From assembly GCF_022012435.1 (NCBI RefSeq), contig NZ_JAKLUA010000006.1, positions 62,001 to 126,000 of the forward strand: 64,000 nt of DNA, in the 5' to 3' direction. The DNA comes from Bradyrhizobium zhengyangense (GTDB lineage: Bacteria > Pseudomonadota > Alphaproteobacteria > Rhizobiales > Xanthobacteraceae). Shown one piece after another: positions 54,694-63,388 of the stretch. The notes under the pieces are model-generated. The model had not been told where the DNA came from, did no database searches, and saw only the letters and a list, made by a program, of their open reading frames with translations. How positions within the stretch are numbered: the first letter of the stretch is position 1; the number at the start of each line of letters is the position of its first letter. Position numbers and translations under genes: made by a program.

Positions 54694-55178
54694 CAGGATC
54701 CGTTCGCGAAATCACCCCCGAGGTCGATGCCGGCGCCTTGCTCTCAGGCGCCCAGTTCATCGATGCCTTTCGTGTCGAGGTCGGCGCGAGGCCATTGAGC
54801 GCCCGCGAGGCCTGCACAAGAATGGTGGTGCACGGGCCGCGCTGGGTCGATGTGCTGACCCGCTTGCGCAACATCCTGGTGAAACCCCTTGGACTGAAGA
54901 CGTCGGGCGAGGGCTCTCCGGCTCCGCACGGCATGATCGGCCTGTTTCCCGTGCTGAGCGAAACGCCGGAGCGTCTGATCGCCGGCTTTGACGACTACCA
55001 TCTCGATTTCCGCGTCGTGGTCGACGTCGCCGGCGATGCGGCGGACCGGCAGGTGACGTTGACCACCCTGGTGCGGACCAACAACCTGCTCGGGCGCACC
55101 TACCTCGCGCTGATCGTACCGTTCCACAAGCTCGTGGCCCGCGGCATGATGGGAGACATCGCGGAGCCGGCGCGATGA
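54690..55178 (+). CDS. DUF2867 family protein
   Basis: 162 aa. The pattern AQFIDAFRVEV...REACTRMVVHGPRWVDVLTRLRNILVKPLGLK, then GLFPVLSETPERLIAGFDDYHLDFRVVVDV and TLVRTNNLLGRTYLALIVPFHKLVARGMM, agrees with DUF2867, a family without known activity that is sometimes linked to membrane or polyketide-like enzymes. Starts in the MATE stop codon and overlaps the next start, so it is translationally coupled on both sides. Confidence 0.8.
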   Translation: MTGSVREITPEVDAGALLSGAQFIDAFRVEVGARPLSAREACTRMVVHGPRWVDVLTRLRNILVKPLGLKTSGEGSPAPHGMIGLFPVLSETPERLIAGFDDYHLDFRVVVDVAGDAADRQVTLTTLVRTNNLLGRTYLALIVPFHKLVARGMMGDIAEPAR

Positions 55179-55825
55179 CGCTGTCCGTCGATCTGTTCTT
55201 TTCCTTTCGCAGCCCGTTCAGCTATCTGGCGCTGCCGAAGACGCTAAAGCTGGTCGAAGAGTACGACCTCGCGGTGAACCTGCGGCCGGTCTATCCGATC
55301 GCGGTGCGCATACCCGGCTTCTTCAAGAAGGCCAGCCCGAACTTCATCCGCTATGTGGTGCTGGACAGCACGCGCGTGGCGCAGCACGAGGGCATTCCGT
55401 TTCGCTTTCCGCGGCCCGACCCGGTCGTGCAGGACAAGACGACGTTCGATGTCGCGGCCGAGCAGCCCTACATCCACCGGCTGACCCGGTTAGGTGCGAT
55501 GGCGCAGCTCGAAGGCCGGGCACTCGCGTTCACGGATGCGATCGCGCGCGTGCTGTGGGATGGCTCGGTCGCGGGCTGGAACGAGGGCGATCACCTCGCG
55601 CGCGCCGCGGAGAAGGCCGGGTTCGATCTCGCCGCGATGGATGCGGCGATCAGCGCCGATCCCGATCGCTACGAGCAGGTGATCACGGAGAATGAAAAGG
55701 ATCACGCGGCGTCAGGCCATTGGGGCGTGCCGACCTTCGTGTTCGAGAACGAGCCGTTCTTCGGGCAGGACCGCATCGACCTGCTGCTCTGGCGCTTGCA
55801 GAGCAAGGGGCTCGCGAAGAGGTAA
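55175..55825 (+). CDS. 2-hydroxychromene-2-carboxylate isomerase/DsbA-like (GST kappa type) protein
   Basis: 216 aa thioredoxin-fold protein. The opening LSVDLFFSFRSPFSYLALP, with Ser where DsbA has Cys, and the late GHWGVPTFVFENEPFFGQDRIDLL are the hallmarks of the HCCA isomerase/GST-kappa group, which uses glutathione. No CxxC motif. HCCA isomerases act in naphthalene breakdown, but most genomic copies have unknown substrates. Last gene of the MATE-DUF2867 set. Confidence 0.87.
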   Translation: MTLSVDLFFSFRSPFSYLALPKTLKLVEEYDLAVNLRPVYPIAVRIPGFFKKASPNFIRYVVLDSTRVAQHEGIPFRFPRPDPVVQDKTTFDVAAEQPYIHRLTRLGAMAQLEGRALAFTDAIARVLWDGSVAGWNEGDHLARAAEKAGFDLAAMDAAISADPDRYEQVITENEKDHAASGHWGVPTFVFENEPFFGQDRIDLLLWRLQSKGLAKR

Positions 55826-55826
55826 C

Positions 55827-56945
55827 TCACTCCGCGACCTTCACCGGCCCATCGACTGCCGCCTCCGACCATTCGCCGACGACGCGGTCGAGGTCGCAGA
55901 GATTCTGGTGCATCTGCTCCAGCGAGAAGCCGAGCGCAAAGAAGCGCTCGGCGGTGTCGCTCGCATGGCCGCGGATCAATCCGTCCTGGCGCACCGCCGC
56001 CACCGCCTCGGAATAATGCGCAAGCGCGACGTGAACCGGGTGGATCGGCGGCGCGCCGGCACCCTCGCGCAGGGCTTCGGCTGCCGACTTCAGGAAGCGC
56101 AGGATCGCCGTGCTCACCTCTGCCAGGGGACCTGCAAGCCTCACCTGCACCTCGGCCGGCAGCGGCACCACGGTGGCGCGGCCGATCATCACGACGTCGT
56201 GGCGCAGCCGCAGGATCGTGCGCAACAAGGGGCCGGTGTCCGGACCGCTCGACAGCCGCGCCGAACGCTCGCGCTCGGCCTCGGCGCCGATGGTGTTCAT
56301 ACCGACCATGGCGGTGCCGATGCCGTCCTGAATCCGATGCAGCGCATCGTTGTCGCGGCCGCGCGTGAGGCCGGCGAGCAGTTCGTTGAAGGCCTCCGCA
56401 ATCAGCTCCAGCAGTTTCGCCGCACTGGCGCGAATCTGCCGCACCGCGCGCGAGGGCAGCACCAGGAAGGAGACGAGCAGTCCCGTCACCGCGCCGACCG
56501 AAACCTCGCAGACGCGGTCGATCGCCGAAGCCATGGGATCGGCATGATGCATCGACGGCAGCACCAGCACGATCACCGCCGTCACCGTCGCGGAGCTCAG
56601 ATTCGGATAGAGCGCTGCGAGAAAGGAAAGCGGCGCCACGGCCAGCATCAGCAAGCCCAGCAGGCCGAGTTCACTGGAATACGGAATCAGGATGGCGATC
56701 GCGCCGCCATAGATCGCGCCGCCGATGGTGCCGAGCATGTAGTCGCGCGTCGCCTTCAGCGAGCGGCCGACGCTCATCTGGGTCACGATGATCGACGTCA
56801 GCACGGCCCAGAGCGGCAACAACAGATGCAGCGCGGTGGCGAGCGCATAGGCGCCGGTGGCCGCGACGGTGACCCGGACCGCCAGCCCCAATTGCGTCCT
56901 GCGCGACCAGACGCGGTCGAACAGCTCTCTTGCTGAAATCATCAT
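55827..56945 (-). CDS. FUSC family inner-membrane protein
   Basis: 372 aa. About six membrane segments in the N-terminal half (AVRVTVAATGAYALATALHLLLPLWAVLTSIIVTQMSVGRSLKAT and later) followed by a long cytoplasmic helical part, the FUSC/aromatic acid exporter (ArAE/AaeB-like) layout. The LWAVLTSIIVTQMS-GRSLKAT signature is typical. Likely exports organic acids or drugs. Start ATG at 56945 or the next Met. Convergent with the isomerase gene, with a 1-nt gap. Confidence 0.85.
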   Translation of the reverse strand: MMISARELFDRVWSRRTQLGLAVRVTVAATGAYALATALHLLLPLWAVLTSIIVTQMSVGRSLKATRDYMLGTIGGAIYGGAIAILIPYSSELGLLGLLMLAVAPLSFLAALYPNLSSATVTAVIVLVLPSMHHADPMASAIDRVCEVSVGAVTGLLVSFLVLPSRAVRQIRASAAKLLELIAEAFNELLAGLTRGRDNDALHRIQDGIGTAMVGMNTIGAEAERERSARLSSGPDTGPLLRTILRLRHDVVMIGRATVVPLPAEVQVRLAGPLAEVSTAILRFLKSAAEALREGAGAPPIHPVHVALAHYSEAVAAVRQDGLIRGHASDTAERFFALGFSLEQMHQNLCDLDRVVGEWSEAAVDGPVKVAE

Positions 56946-57065
56946 CTGAAGTCCCGGTCCGATCCCATCGCGCCAACCAAAAGCATAGCTGATGCCCGCG
57001 GCCCCAAGGCCGCTTGAAAGGCAAAATCAGCCCGCCTAACTTGCCGGCCAAAACGAGGAAACACG

Positions 57066-58436
57066 ATGGCCCACGAAACCGCAACGCTCGCCGCCTATGT
57101 CGCCAAGCTGAAATTCGCCGATATTCCGGCGGAGGTGCTGGATCGCGCCAAGGTGCTGACGCTGGACTTTCTGGGCAGCGCCATCCGGGCGCGGCGCGAG
57201 GCCGAATCCACCCCGTCGCTGCTGAAGATGCTGGAAGCGCTGTCGCTCGACACCAAGGGCGATTCCACCGTGTTCGGCGACAGCAAGACCTGGACCCCGG
57301 CCGTGGCGGCGCTGCTGAACGGCGCCCTCGGTCATTCCCTCGATTTCGACGATACGCATGCGGATTCCTCGCTGCATCCGAGCGCGCCGGTGGTTCCGGC
57401 CGCCTTTGCCGTCGGTGAGATGGTCGGTGCCTCGGGGCGCGACGTGCTGACCGCGATCGTCGCGGGCTATGAGGTCTGCTGCCGGCTCGGCAATGCGCTC
57501 GACCCGACCTCGCATTATGCGCGCGGCTTCCACCCGACCGCGACCGCCGGTACCTATGGCGCGGCAGCTGCGGCGGCGAAGCTGTTCGGGCTCTCCGAGC
57601 AACAGATCATCGCCGCCTTCGGCGTCGCCGGCAGCCAGGCCGCGGGCTCGCTGCAATTTTTGATGAACGGCGCCTGGAACAAGCGCTACCAGGTCGGCGC
57701 CGCCGCGATGAACGGCGTGATCGCCGCGACGCTGGCGCGCAACGATTTCGTCGGCGCGACGGAATCGGTCGAAGGCAAGCACGGCCTGCTCGCCGGCTAC
57801 ACCGACGATGCGCATCCCGACAAGGCGGTCGCCGGGCTCGGCAGGACCTACGAGACCATGAAGATCGGCGTGAAACCCTATCCGAGCTGCCGCTACACTC
57901 ATGCCGCGATCGACGCGCTGATCGCGATGCGGCGCGAGCACAATCTGACGCCCGACCAGGTCAAGCGCGTCGAGATCGGCCTGCATCGCAACGGCATCAC
58001 ACTGACCGGCGATGCCGCCACCAAACGGCATCCGACCTCGATCGTCGGCGGCCAATTCTCGATGTTCTTCACCGGCGCGCTCGCGCTTGATCAAGGCTCG
58101 TTCGGCTGGGACGACTACGCCAGGCTGGGCGATGCCGCGATCGACGCACTCGCCGACAAGTTCGACGTGGTGCAGGATGACCGGTTAGAGGTCGGCCGCA
58201 CCCATCCCTTCGGCGCCCGCGTCAGCATCACGACTGAAGATGGCGTGCATGAGCGGCTCTATGCCGATCCGTCCGGCGAGCCGAATTCATTCCCGGATGC
58301 ACAGGCGATGCAGCAGAAGTTTCTGACGCTGGCGCGGCCCGTGCTCAATGCACGGGCCGACAAGTTCGCCGATGCGATCATGACGCTGGAGCGGTTCGAT
58401 CGCGTGGCGACGGCGACGGAGCTGGGACGGCAGTAG
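57066..58436 (+). CDS. MmgE/PrpD family protein
   Basis: 456 aa, full length for 2-methylcitrate dehydratase-like proteins. Helical N-terminus (AHETATLAAYVAKLKFADIPAEVLDRAKVLTLDFLGSAI), the NGALGHSLDFDDTHADSSLHPSAPVVPAAFA segment, HPTATAGTYGAAAAAAKLFGLSEQQI and KPYPSCRYTHAAIDAL are all conserved. PrpD dehydrates 2-methylcitrate in propionate use; isolated relatives include aconitate decarboxylase-type enzymes. No prp genes nearby, so the substrate is open. Confidence 0.9.
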   Translation: MAHETATLAAYVAKLKFADIPAEVLDRAKVLTLDFLGSAIRARREAESTPSLLKMLEALSLDTKGDSTVFGDSKTWTPAVAALLNGALGHSLDFDDTHADSSLHPSAPVVPAAFAVGEMVGASGRDVLTAIVAGYEVCCRLGNALDPTSHYARGFHPTATAGTYGAAAAAAKLFGLSEQQIIAAFGVAGSQAAGSLQFLMNGAWNKRYQVGAAAMNGVIAATLARNDFVGATESVEGKHGLLAGYTDDAHPDKAVAGLGRTYETMKIGVKPYPSCRYTHAAIDALIAMRREHNLTPDQVKRVEIGLHRNGITLTGDAATKRHPTSIVGGQFSMFFTGALALDQGSFGWDDYARLGDAAIDALADKFDVVQDDRLEVGRTHPFGARVSITTEDGVHERLYADPSGEPNSFPDAQAMQQKFLTLARPVLNARADKFADAIMTLERFDRVATATELGRQ

Positions 58437-58440
58437 CGGC

Positions 58441-59868
58441 CTAATTCGCACCCGCCAACTTCCCCTGCTCGCGCGTGACAGCCACGACATCGCGCACGAG
58501 ATCGAACACGCCATCCACTTCGGGCGGCCAATTCTGCGAGCGGCCCATTCGCACGATCACCAGACGTTCCGATGGAATGATGATCGCGTACTGCCCGATC
58601 GTGCCCTTGGCGAAGAAGGCATCGCGCGGCCAGCCGTGCTTGATGCGAAAATTTGCGCCAAAGCTGTCGCCCTGGTTGGTCCAGAAGCCCGCGCCGATGC
58701 CGACCCAGGCATTTGGCGTGGCGGACGCCGAGTAGTTCACCCAGCCCTCCGGCAGGATACGCTTGCCGCCGACGACGCCGTCATCGAGATAAAGCTGGCC
58801 GAACCGCGCCCAGTCGCGCGCGGACGCCATCATCTCGCCGGAGCCCTCGATCGTGCCCGAAGCGTCGAGCTGCAGCGTGACGTGATGCATGCCGAGCGGC
58901 GCGAACAACTCGTGGCGCGCGAAGGCGAGCGCATCGGCGGGCTTGCCGCCGGCGGCGTTGCGGATCAACTGCGCGAGGATGAGGTAGTTGCCGTCGTGAT
59001 AGTTCCACGCCGTCCCCGGCGCTGTCGCGAGCGGCGCGCGCTCGGCAAAGCTCGCCATATCGTCCTCGGCATATTTCATGGTGTTGACCGGTTCGAGCAC
59101 GGAGCCAAGCTTGGCCTCCAACGAGCTTCCGAGCGCAATGCCGGCGGTGTGACGCAACAACTGATCGACGGTGATGGCATGGCGCGGATCGTCAGGACTT
59201 TGCCAGGCGGCGACAGGCGCGGGCCCGGCGAGCTTCAGCTTGCCCTGGCGCACGAGGATGCCCGTCAGCGCCGACATCACCGACTTCGTCATGGAGAAGC
59301 CGAGCAGTTGCGTCTCCGGCCCGACGCCGTCGGCGTAGCGCTCGGCGATGATGCGGCCGGCCTTCATGACGACGATCGCGCGGGTGCGGCGATAAGGCGG
59401 CTGCGCGGGCTCAGTGAAGGCGCGGTCGAGCGCGGCTGCCAGGCCCTCGCTTTGCGGGGCGACAAGTCCCGGACCAGCGATCTCGGGCAACAAGGCAGGC
59501 TGCTTGTCGTCGGACGGCAATGCGACATTGGCAATCCCCTGCCCGTGCTCGAGTGTGCAGCCGAGCCCCTCGCGATAGACAGCATGGCTGCGGCCGATGC
59601 CGAACAGGGACACCGTGACATCCTTGCGCGTGCGATCGACCTGAAGATCCATCGCCCAGGTCAGCAGATCCGTGCCCGGCATCGCGCCGGTGGTGTCCGT
59701 GAGGTCGCGCCTGACATCGAGGCCGGAGACGAAAAATTCCGAGCAGAGCGTGTGGGCGATGAAGCCGGTGGCAACCTTCGGCACATCGCGGGCCCGCGCC
59801 GCGCCGAGCGCGAGGCCAGCACAGGCAATGGCGCTGGTGAGGAGGAGTATCTTGCGGCGGCGGGTCAC
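58441..59868 (-). CDS. Exported serine hydrolase (beta-lactamase/class C family)
   Basis: 475 aa from GTG at 59868 after GGAGAAA. Signal TRRRKILLLTSAIACAGLALGAARA, then about 160 residues without a clear domain, then a penicillin-binding-type domain: GFSMTKSVMSALTGIL with the SxxK motif, WNYHDGNYLILAQLI (YxN-like) and the C-terminal FAKGTIGQYAIIIPSERLVIVRMGRS region. Such proteins are esterases or amidases acting in the periplasm. Substrate unknown. Convergent with the MmgE/PrpD gene, 4 nt apart. Confidence 0.87.
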   Translation of the reverse strand: MTRRRKILLLTSAIACAGLALGAARARDVPKVATGFIAHTLCSEFFVSGLDVRRDLTDTTGAMPGTDLLTWAMDLQVDRTRKDVTVSLFGIGRSHAVYREGLGCTLEHGQGIANVALPSDDKQPALLPEIAGPGLVAPQSEGLAAALDRAFTEPAQPPYRRTRAIVVMKAGRIIAERYADGVGPETQLLGFSMTKSVMSALTGILVRQGKLKLAGPAPVAAWQSPDDPRHAITVDQLLRHTAGIALGSSLEAKLGSVLEPVNTMKYAEDDMASFAERAPLATAPGTAWNYHDGNYLILAQLIRNAAGGKPADALAFARHELFAPLGMHHVTLQLDASGTIEGSGEMMASARDWARFGQLYLDDGVVGGKRILPEGWVNYSASATPNAWVGIGAGFWTNQGDSFGANFRIKHGWPRDAFFAKGTIGQYAIIIPSERLVIVRMGRSQNWPPEVDGVFDLVRDVVAVTREQGKLAGAN

Positions 59869-60012
59869 GGGCTTTCTCCGGCTATGGGGCGAATGCGAAG
59901 AGCAGGCCGGATGCGGGCGAACCACGCTCGCCGGATTTGGAAATCGGCCTCGCCGAAACTGATCGGGGCTGATTGATTTCGGAATTCTTATGTAATTTCA
60001 AAGGCCTGAAAT

Positions 60013-61074
60013 CTAGGCCGCGTCGGCCTTGAGCCGCCGGTACTCCGTCGGCGTCACGCCGGTCACCGACTTGAAGGCGCGGTTGAACGGGCCGAGGGAC
60101 TGGAAGCCGGCGTCCATCGCGATGGTGATGACGGGAACCTCGGCCTGGGTGGGATCGGCCAGCGCCGCCTTGGCTTCCTCGATGCGGTGGTTGTTCAGGA
60201 ACACATTGAAGTTGCGATAGCCGAGCCGTTGGTTGATCAGCCGGCGCAGCCGGTATTCCGGGATCTTCAGCCGGCCCGCCAGCACGCCGATGGTGATGTT
60301 CTCCTGGCGATAGATCCGCTCGTCCGCCATCAGCCGCATCAGGGCGTCGATGAGCTTTTGATCGGCGGCGTCATCGGCCGCAGGCTGACTGAAAACAATT
60401 GGCGGCGCCGCCTCCACTGCTGCCGGAAACAGATCCGCCCCGTCAACGCGCATCATGGCATAGACGATCGCAGCGACGGTGCAGGTCAGCGCGCCGGCAT
60501 TGATGGTTTCGGCGACAGCACCGACGTGGTCGCCGGCGGCGGCAATCTGGAGCACCGCGTTCAGCCCGCCATAGAGCGCGATCGCGCAGACGATGAAGAC
60601 GCGAACGCGGCGGCGGCGTTCGACCAGGTCGGCCGGCCAGGAGGCGATCATCTGCCCGACCGCAAGCGCGATGAAACCGAGCACGATCAGATTGACCATC
60701 GTCACCGAGAACCGCACATGGCCGCTGGGTGCAATCCAGACGCAGCCCGCGAAGCTGTAGGCCATCACCAGCGCCCAGATCAAACCGTGCCACCAGCGCA
60801 GGCGAAACTCGTCGTCGAACAGGGCACGCGTGAACAACCAGAACACCACGATGGTGCCGGTCGACAACGCGATCAGCGGTGCGTGCCAGAGCGGAACCCG
60901 CGACGTGACGTCCAGCGAATAGCTCACCGCATGCGCGACCGAGCCGAGCACAAAGGCCGCACCAAGGCGGGCAGCCAGCACATTGCGATAATCATGCAGC
61001 AGCGACGCCGCCAGCATCAGCAGCAGCGCGACGCTGGCGGCGCGAAAGGCGAGGTCGAGGGTGGCAAGGGTCAT
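60013..61074 (-). CDS. Membrane-linked AraC family transcriptional regulator
   Basis: 353 aa. About seven hydrophobic segments in the N-terminal 200 residues (for example VALLLMLAASLLHDYRNVLAARLGAAFVLGSVAHAV) and a C-terminal AraC DNA-binding domain: ITIGVLAGRLKIPEYRLRRLINQRLGYRNFNVFLNNHRIEEAKAALAD and VITIAMDAGFQSLGPFNRAFKSVTGVTPTEYRRL. The membrane part probably senses an envelope signal or small molecule. Alone on its strand; neighbour genes on both sides are candidate targets. Confidence 0.9.
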   Translation of the reverse strand: MTLATLDLAFRAASVALLLMLAASLLHDYRNVLAARLGAAFVLGSVAHAVSYSLDVTSRVPLWHAPLIALSTGTIVVFWLFTRALFDDEFRLRWWHGLIWALVMAYSFAGCVWIAPSGHVRFSVTMVNLIVLGFIALAVGQMIASWPADLVERRRRVRVFIVCAIALYGGLNAVLQIAAAGDHVGAVAETINAGALTCTVAAIVYAMMRVDGADLFPAAVEAAPPIVFSQPAADDAADQKLIDALMRLMADERIYRQENITIGVLAGRLKIPEYRLRRLINQRLGYRNFNVFLNNHRIEEAKAALADPTQAEVPVITIAMDAGFQSLGPFNRAFKSVTGVTPTEYRRLKADAA

Positions 61075-61176
61075 TGGACGCTGCGATCAGTCGCGGTTGC
61101 GGTCGGTCGAACATCGTTTGTTGGGCGCCTTTTTTCAAGGACCATCCGCGCACCACTGCTGGAGCGGCATCCACCG

Positions 61177-61210
61177 CTGTCATCGCCCGGCTCAAGCCGG
61201 GGCATGACAG
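61177..61210. repeat. Short palindromic repeat (CTGTCATCGCCCGGC type)
   Basis: CTGTCATCGCCCGGC / GCCGGGGCATGACAG, a single hairpin, a half-size relative of the element at 23651. Lies upstream of the pirin gene. Confidence 0.7.
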
Positions 61211-61316
61211 CAGAGGATGTGGAGCTATTGCCCGCGAAGTCCGACGCAGGCTTTGTCGCGACGGCTATACGAAATTCTGCTACGATTAAGCGCAAGAAAG
61301 TCAAAAGGAGCCCGTC

Positions 61317-62234
61317 ATGAGCTGGATGCCTGATAACGATCCCGTGCTCGGCGATCCCAAAACATGCGATGCGCTCGATCTCGTCATCGTGCCGCGCACC
61401 CGCGATCTCGGCGACGGATTCGAGGTGCGGCGGGCGCTGCCGCATGGCAAGCGGCAGATGGTCGGGCCCTTCATCTTCTTCGATCATTTCGGCCCCGTGC
61501 AGTTCGTCTCCGGCAAGGGCATGGACGTGCGGCCGCATCCGCATATCGGCCTTGCCACCGTGACCTATCTGTTCGACGGCTCCATCATGCATCGCGACAG
61601 CGAAGGCAATGTGCAGGAGATCGCGCCCGGCGCAATGAATCTCATGACCGCCGGGCGCGGCATCGCCCATTCCGAGCGCACGCCGGATGTGCAGCGCGCC
61701 TCGGGGCAGAAGATGCTCGGCCTGCAAAGCTGGATCGCGCTGCCTGAAGGCTCCGAGGAGATCGAGCCCTCGTTCCAGCATTATGCGGCGGGCGATCTGC
61801 CGATGATCTCCGAGCGCGATTTTACCGCGCGGGTGATCGCCGGATCCGCCTTCGGCATCGCCTCGCCGGTGAAGATGGTCTCGCCCTGGTTCTACACCGA
61901 GGTCACGGCCACCGCCGGCGCGACAGTACCGCTCGACCCCGATCACGAGGAGCGCGCGATCTATGTCGTCGACGGCGAGGTCGAGATCGCCAATGAGCGC
62001 TATGAAGGGCCCCGGCTGCTGATCTTCCGCCCCGGCGACCGCATCACAGTGAAGGCGCTCAAGGCGACGCGAATGATGTTTCTCGGCGGCGATGCATTGG
62101 AAGGCCCGCGCCACATCTGGTGGAATTTCGTCTCGTCCAGCAAGGAGCGGATCGAGCAGGCCAAGCAGGACTGGAAAACCGGTCGCTTCGCCGCAGTTCC
62201 GCAGGAACATGAGTTCATTCCGCTACCGGAATAG
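61317..62234 (+). CDS. Pirin family protein
   Basis: 305 aa bicupin. The N-terminal pirin cupin has VRPHPHIGLATVTYLFDGSIMHRDSEGNVQEIAPGAMNLMTAGRGIAHSERTP with the metal-binding His residues; the C-terminal cupin has YVVDGEVEIANERYEG...RITVKA. Pirins are nuclear or cytoplasmic iron-binding proteins, some with quercetin dioxygenase or pyruvate dehydrogenase-linked roles in bacteria. AAGGAG precedes the ATG. A hairpin lies after the stop codon. Confidence 0.92.
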   Translation: MSWMPDNDPVLGDPKTCDALDLVIVPRTRDLGDGFEVRRALPHGKRQMVGPFIFFDHFGPVQFVSGKGMDVRPHPHIGLATVTYLFDGSIMHRDSEGNVQEIAPGAMNLMTAGRGIAHSERTPDVQRASGQKMLGLQSWIALPEGSEEIEPSFQHYAAGDLPMISERDFTARVIAGSAFGIASPVKMVSPWFYTEVTATAGATVPLDPDHEERAIYVVDGEVEIANERYEGPRLLIFRPGDRITVKALKATRMMFLGGDALEGPRHIWWNFVSSSKERIEQAKQDWKTGRFAAVPQEHEFIPLPE

Positions 62235-62247
62235 GCTAATCCGGTGC

Positions 62248-62273
62248 CCGGCCGCACCATCAGGCGCGGCCGG
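62248..62273 (+). terminator. Hairpin after the pirin gene
   Basis: CCGGCCGC ... GCGGCCGG with a 10-nt loop, followed by ACTTATTTCC. Possible intrinsic terminator between pirin and purC; the T-run is weak. Confidence 0.5.
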
Positions 62274-62311
62274 ACTTATTTCCTGAAGGCCAAATCTACG
62301 AAAGCCTTGCG

Positions 62312-63226
62312 ATGACCACCATGCTCTCCAGCGACCTGCCCCTGACCAAGATCGGCCGTGGCAAGGTGCGCGATATCTACGCCGTCGACGACGACCGCCT
62401 GCTGCTCCTCACCACCGACCGCATCAGCGCCTTCGACGTCGTGATGGGCGAGACCATCCCGATGAAGGGCGCGGTGCTGACCCAGATCAGCGCGTACTGG
62501 TTCAACAAGCTCGAAGGCATCGTGCCGCATCATATGATCAGCGCCGACACCGACGAGATCATCGCGGCCGTACCGGCGTTAAAGCCGCATCGTGCCGAGA
62601 TCCTCGGCCGCGCCATGCTGTCCCGCCGCACTACCGTGTTTCCGATCGAATGCGTGATCCGCGGCTATCTCTCCGGCTCGGCCTGGAAGGAATATGCGGC
62701 GAGCGGCACGCTGGCGGGCGAGAAGCTGAAACCCGGCCTCGTCGAGAGCGAGAAGCTCGAGCCTTCAATCTTCAGCCCCGCGACCAAGGCCGAGACCGGT
62801 CATGACGAGAACATCACCATCGCGAAGATGCGCGAGGTCGTCGGCGACGAGGTGGCCTACACGCTCGAAAGCATGACGCGCGCGATCTACACGCTCGGCG
62901 AGGAGCTGGCGCGCGAGCAGGGCATCATCATCGCCGATACCAAGTTCGAGTTCGGCCGCGACAAGAACGGCCGCATCATCCTGATCGACGAAGTCATGAC
63001 GCCGGACTCATCGCGCTTCTGGGCGGTCGATGCCTACAAGCCCGGCCAGTCGCAGGCGAGTTTCGACAAGCAGCCCTTGCGCGATTATCTCGACGCCGAG
63101 CGCCGCGCCGGCCGCTGGAACGGCGACGCCCCGCCGCCACCACTGCCGGCGAGTGTGGTGGATGCAACGAGCAAGCGGTACCTGGAAGCATATCGGCGGG
63201 TGACGGGCGAAGAGCTGAAGATTTAG
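62312..63226 (+). CDS. purC: Phosphoribosylaminoimidazole-succinocarboxamide synthase, long form
   Basis: 304 aa SAICAR synthetase of purine synthesis (CAIR plus aspartate plus ATP). GRGKVRDIYAVDDDRLLLLTTDRISAFDVVMGETIPMKGAVLTQIS, ECVIRGYLSGSAWKEY, DTKFEFGRD and LIDEVMTPDSSRFW are conserved. It is about 50 residues longer than the usual bacterial PurC and resembles the yeast Ade1-like form. Not beside purSQL, so it may be a second purC. ATG at 62312 fits the family start. Confidence 0.93.
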   Translation: MTTMLSSDLPLTKIGRGKVRDIYAVDDDRLLLLTTDRISAFDVVMGETIPMKGAVLTQISAYWFNKLEGIVPHHMISADTDEIIAAVPALKPHRAEILGRAMLSRRTTVFPIECVIRGYLSGSAWKEYAASGTLAGEKLKPGLVESEKLEPSIFSPATKAETGHDENITIAKMREVVGDEVAYTLESMTRAIYTLGEELAREQGIIIADTKFEFGRDKNGRIILIDEVMTPDSSRFWAVDAYKPGQSQASFDKQPLRDYLDAERRAGRWNGDAPPPPLPASVVDATSKRYLEAYRRVTGEELKI

Positions 63227-63248
63227 CTCGGCTATATACTCTCGCTCC

Positions 63249-63366
63249 GTCATTGCGAGGAGCTCTTGCGGCGAAGCAATCCAGACTGTCTCAGTGGAAA
63301 GTTTCTGGATTGCTTCGCTTCCGCCTACGCTCTTCGAGCTACAGCGGACAAGTCGCTCGCAATGAC
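63249..63366. repeat. Interspersed palindromic repeat (GTCATTGCGAGGAGC family)
   Basis: GTCATTGCGAGGAGC at the left, GCTCGCAATGAC-like sequence at the right, with inner GCGAAGCAATCCAG / CTGGATTGCTTCGC arms. A further family of dispersed intergenic palindrome, placed between the convergent purC and aldehyde dehydrogenase genes. Confidence 0.8.
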
Positions 63367-63388
63367 GTGGAGGGACTCATGCGAGGCC

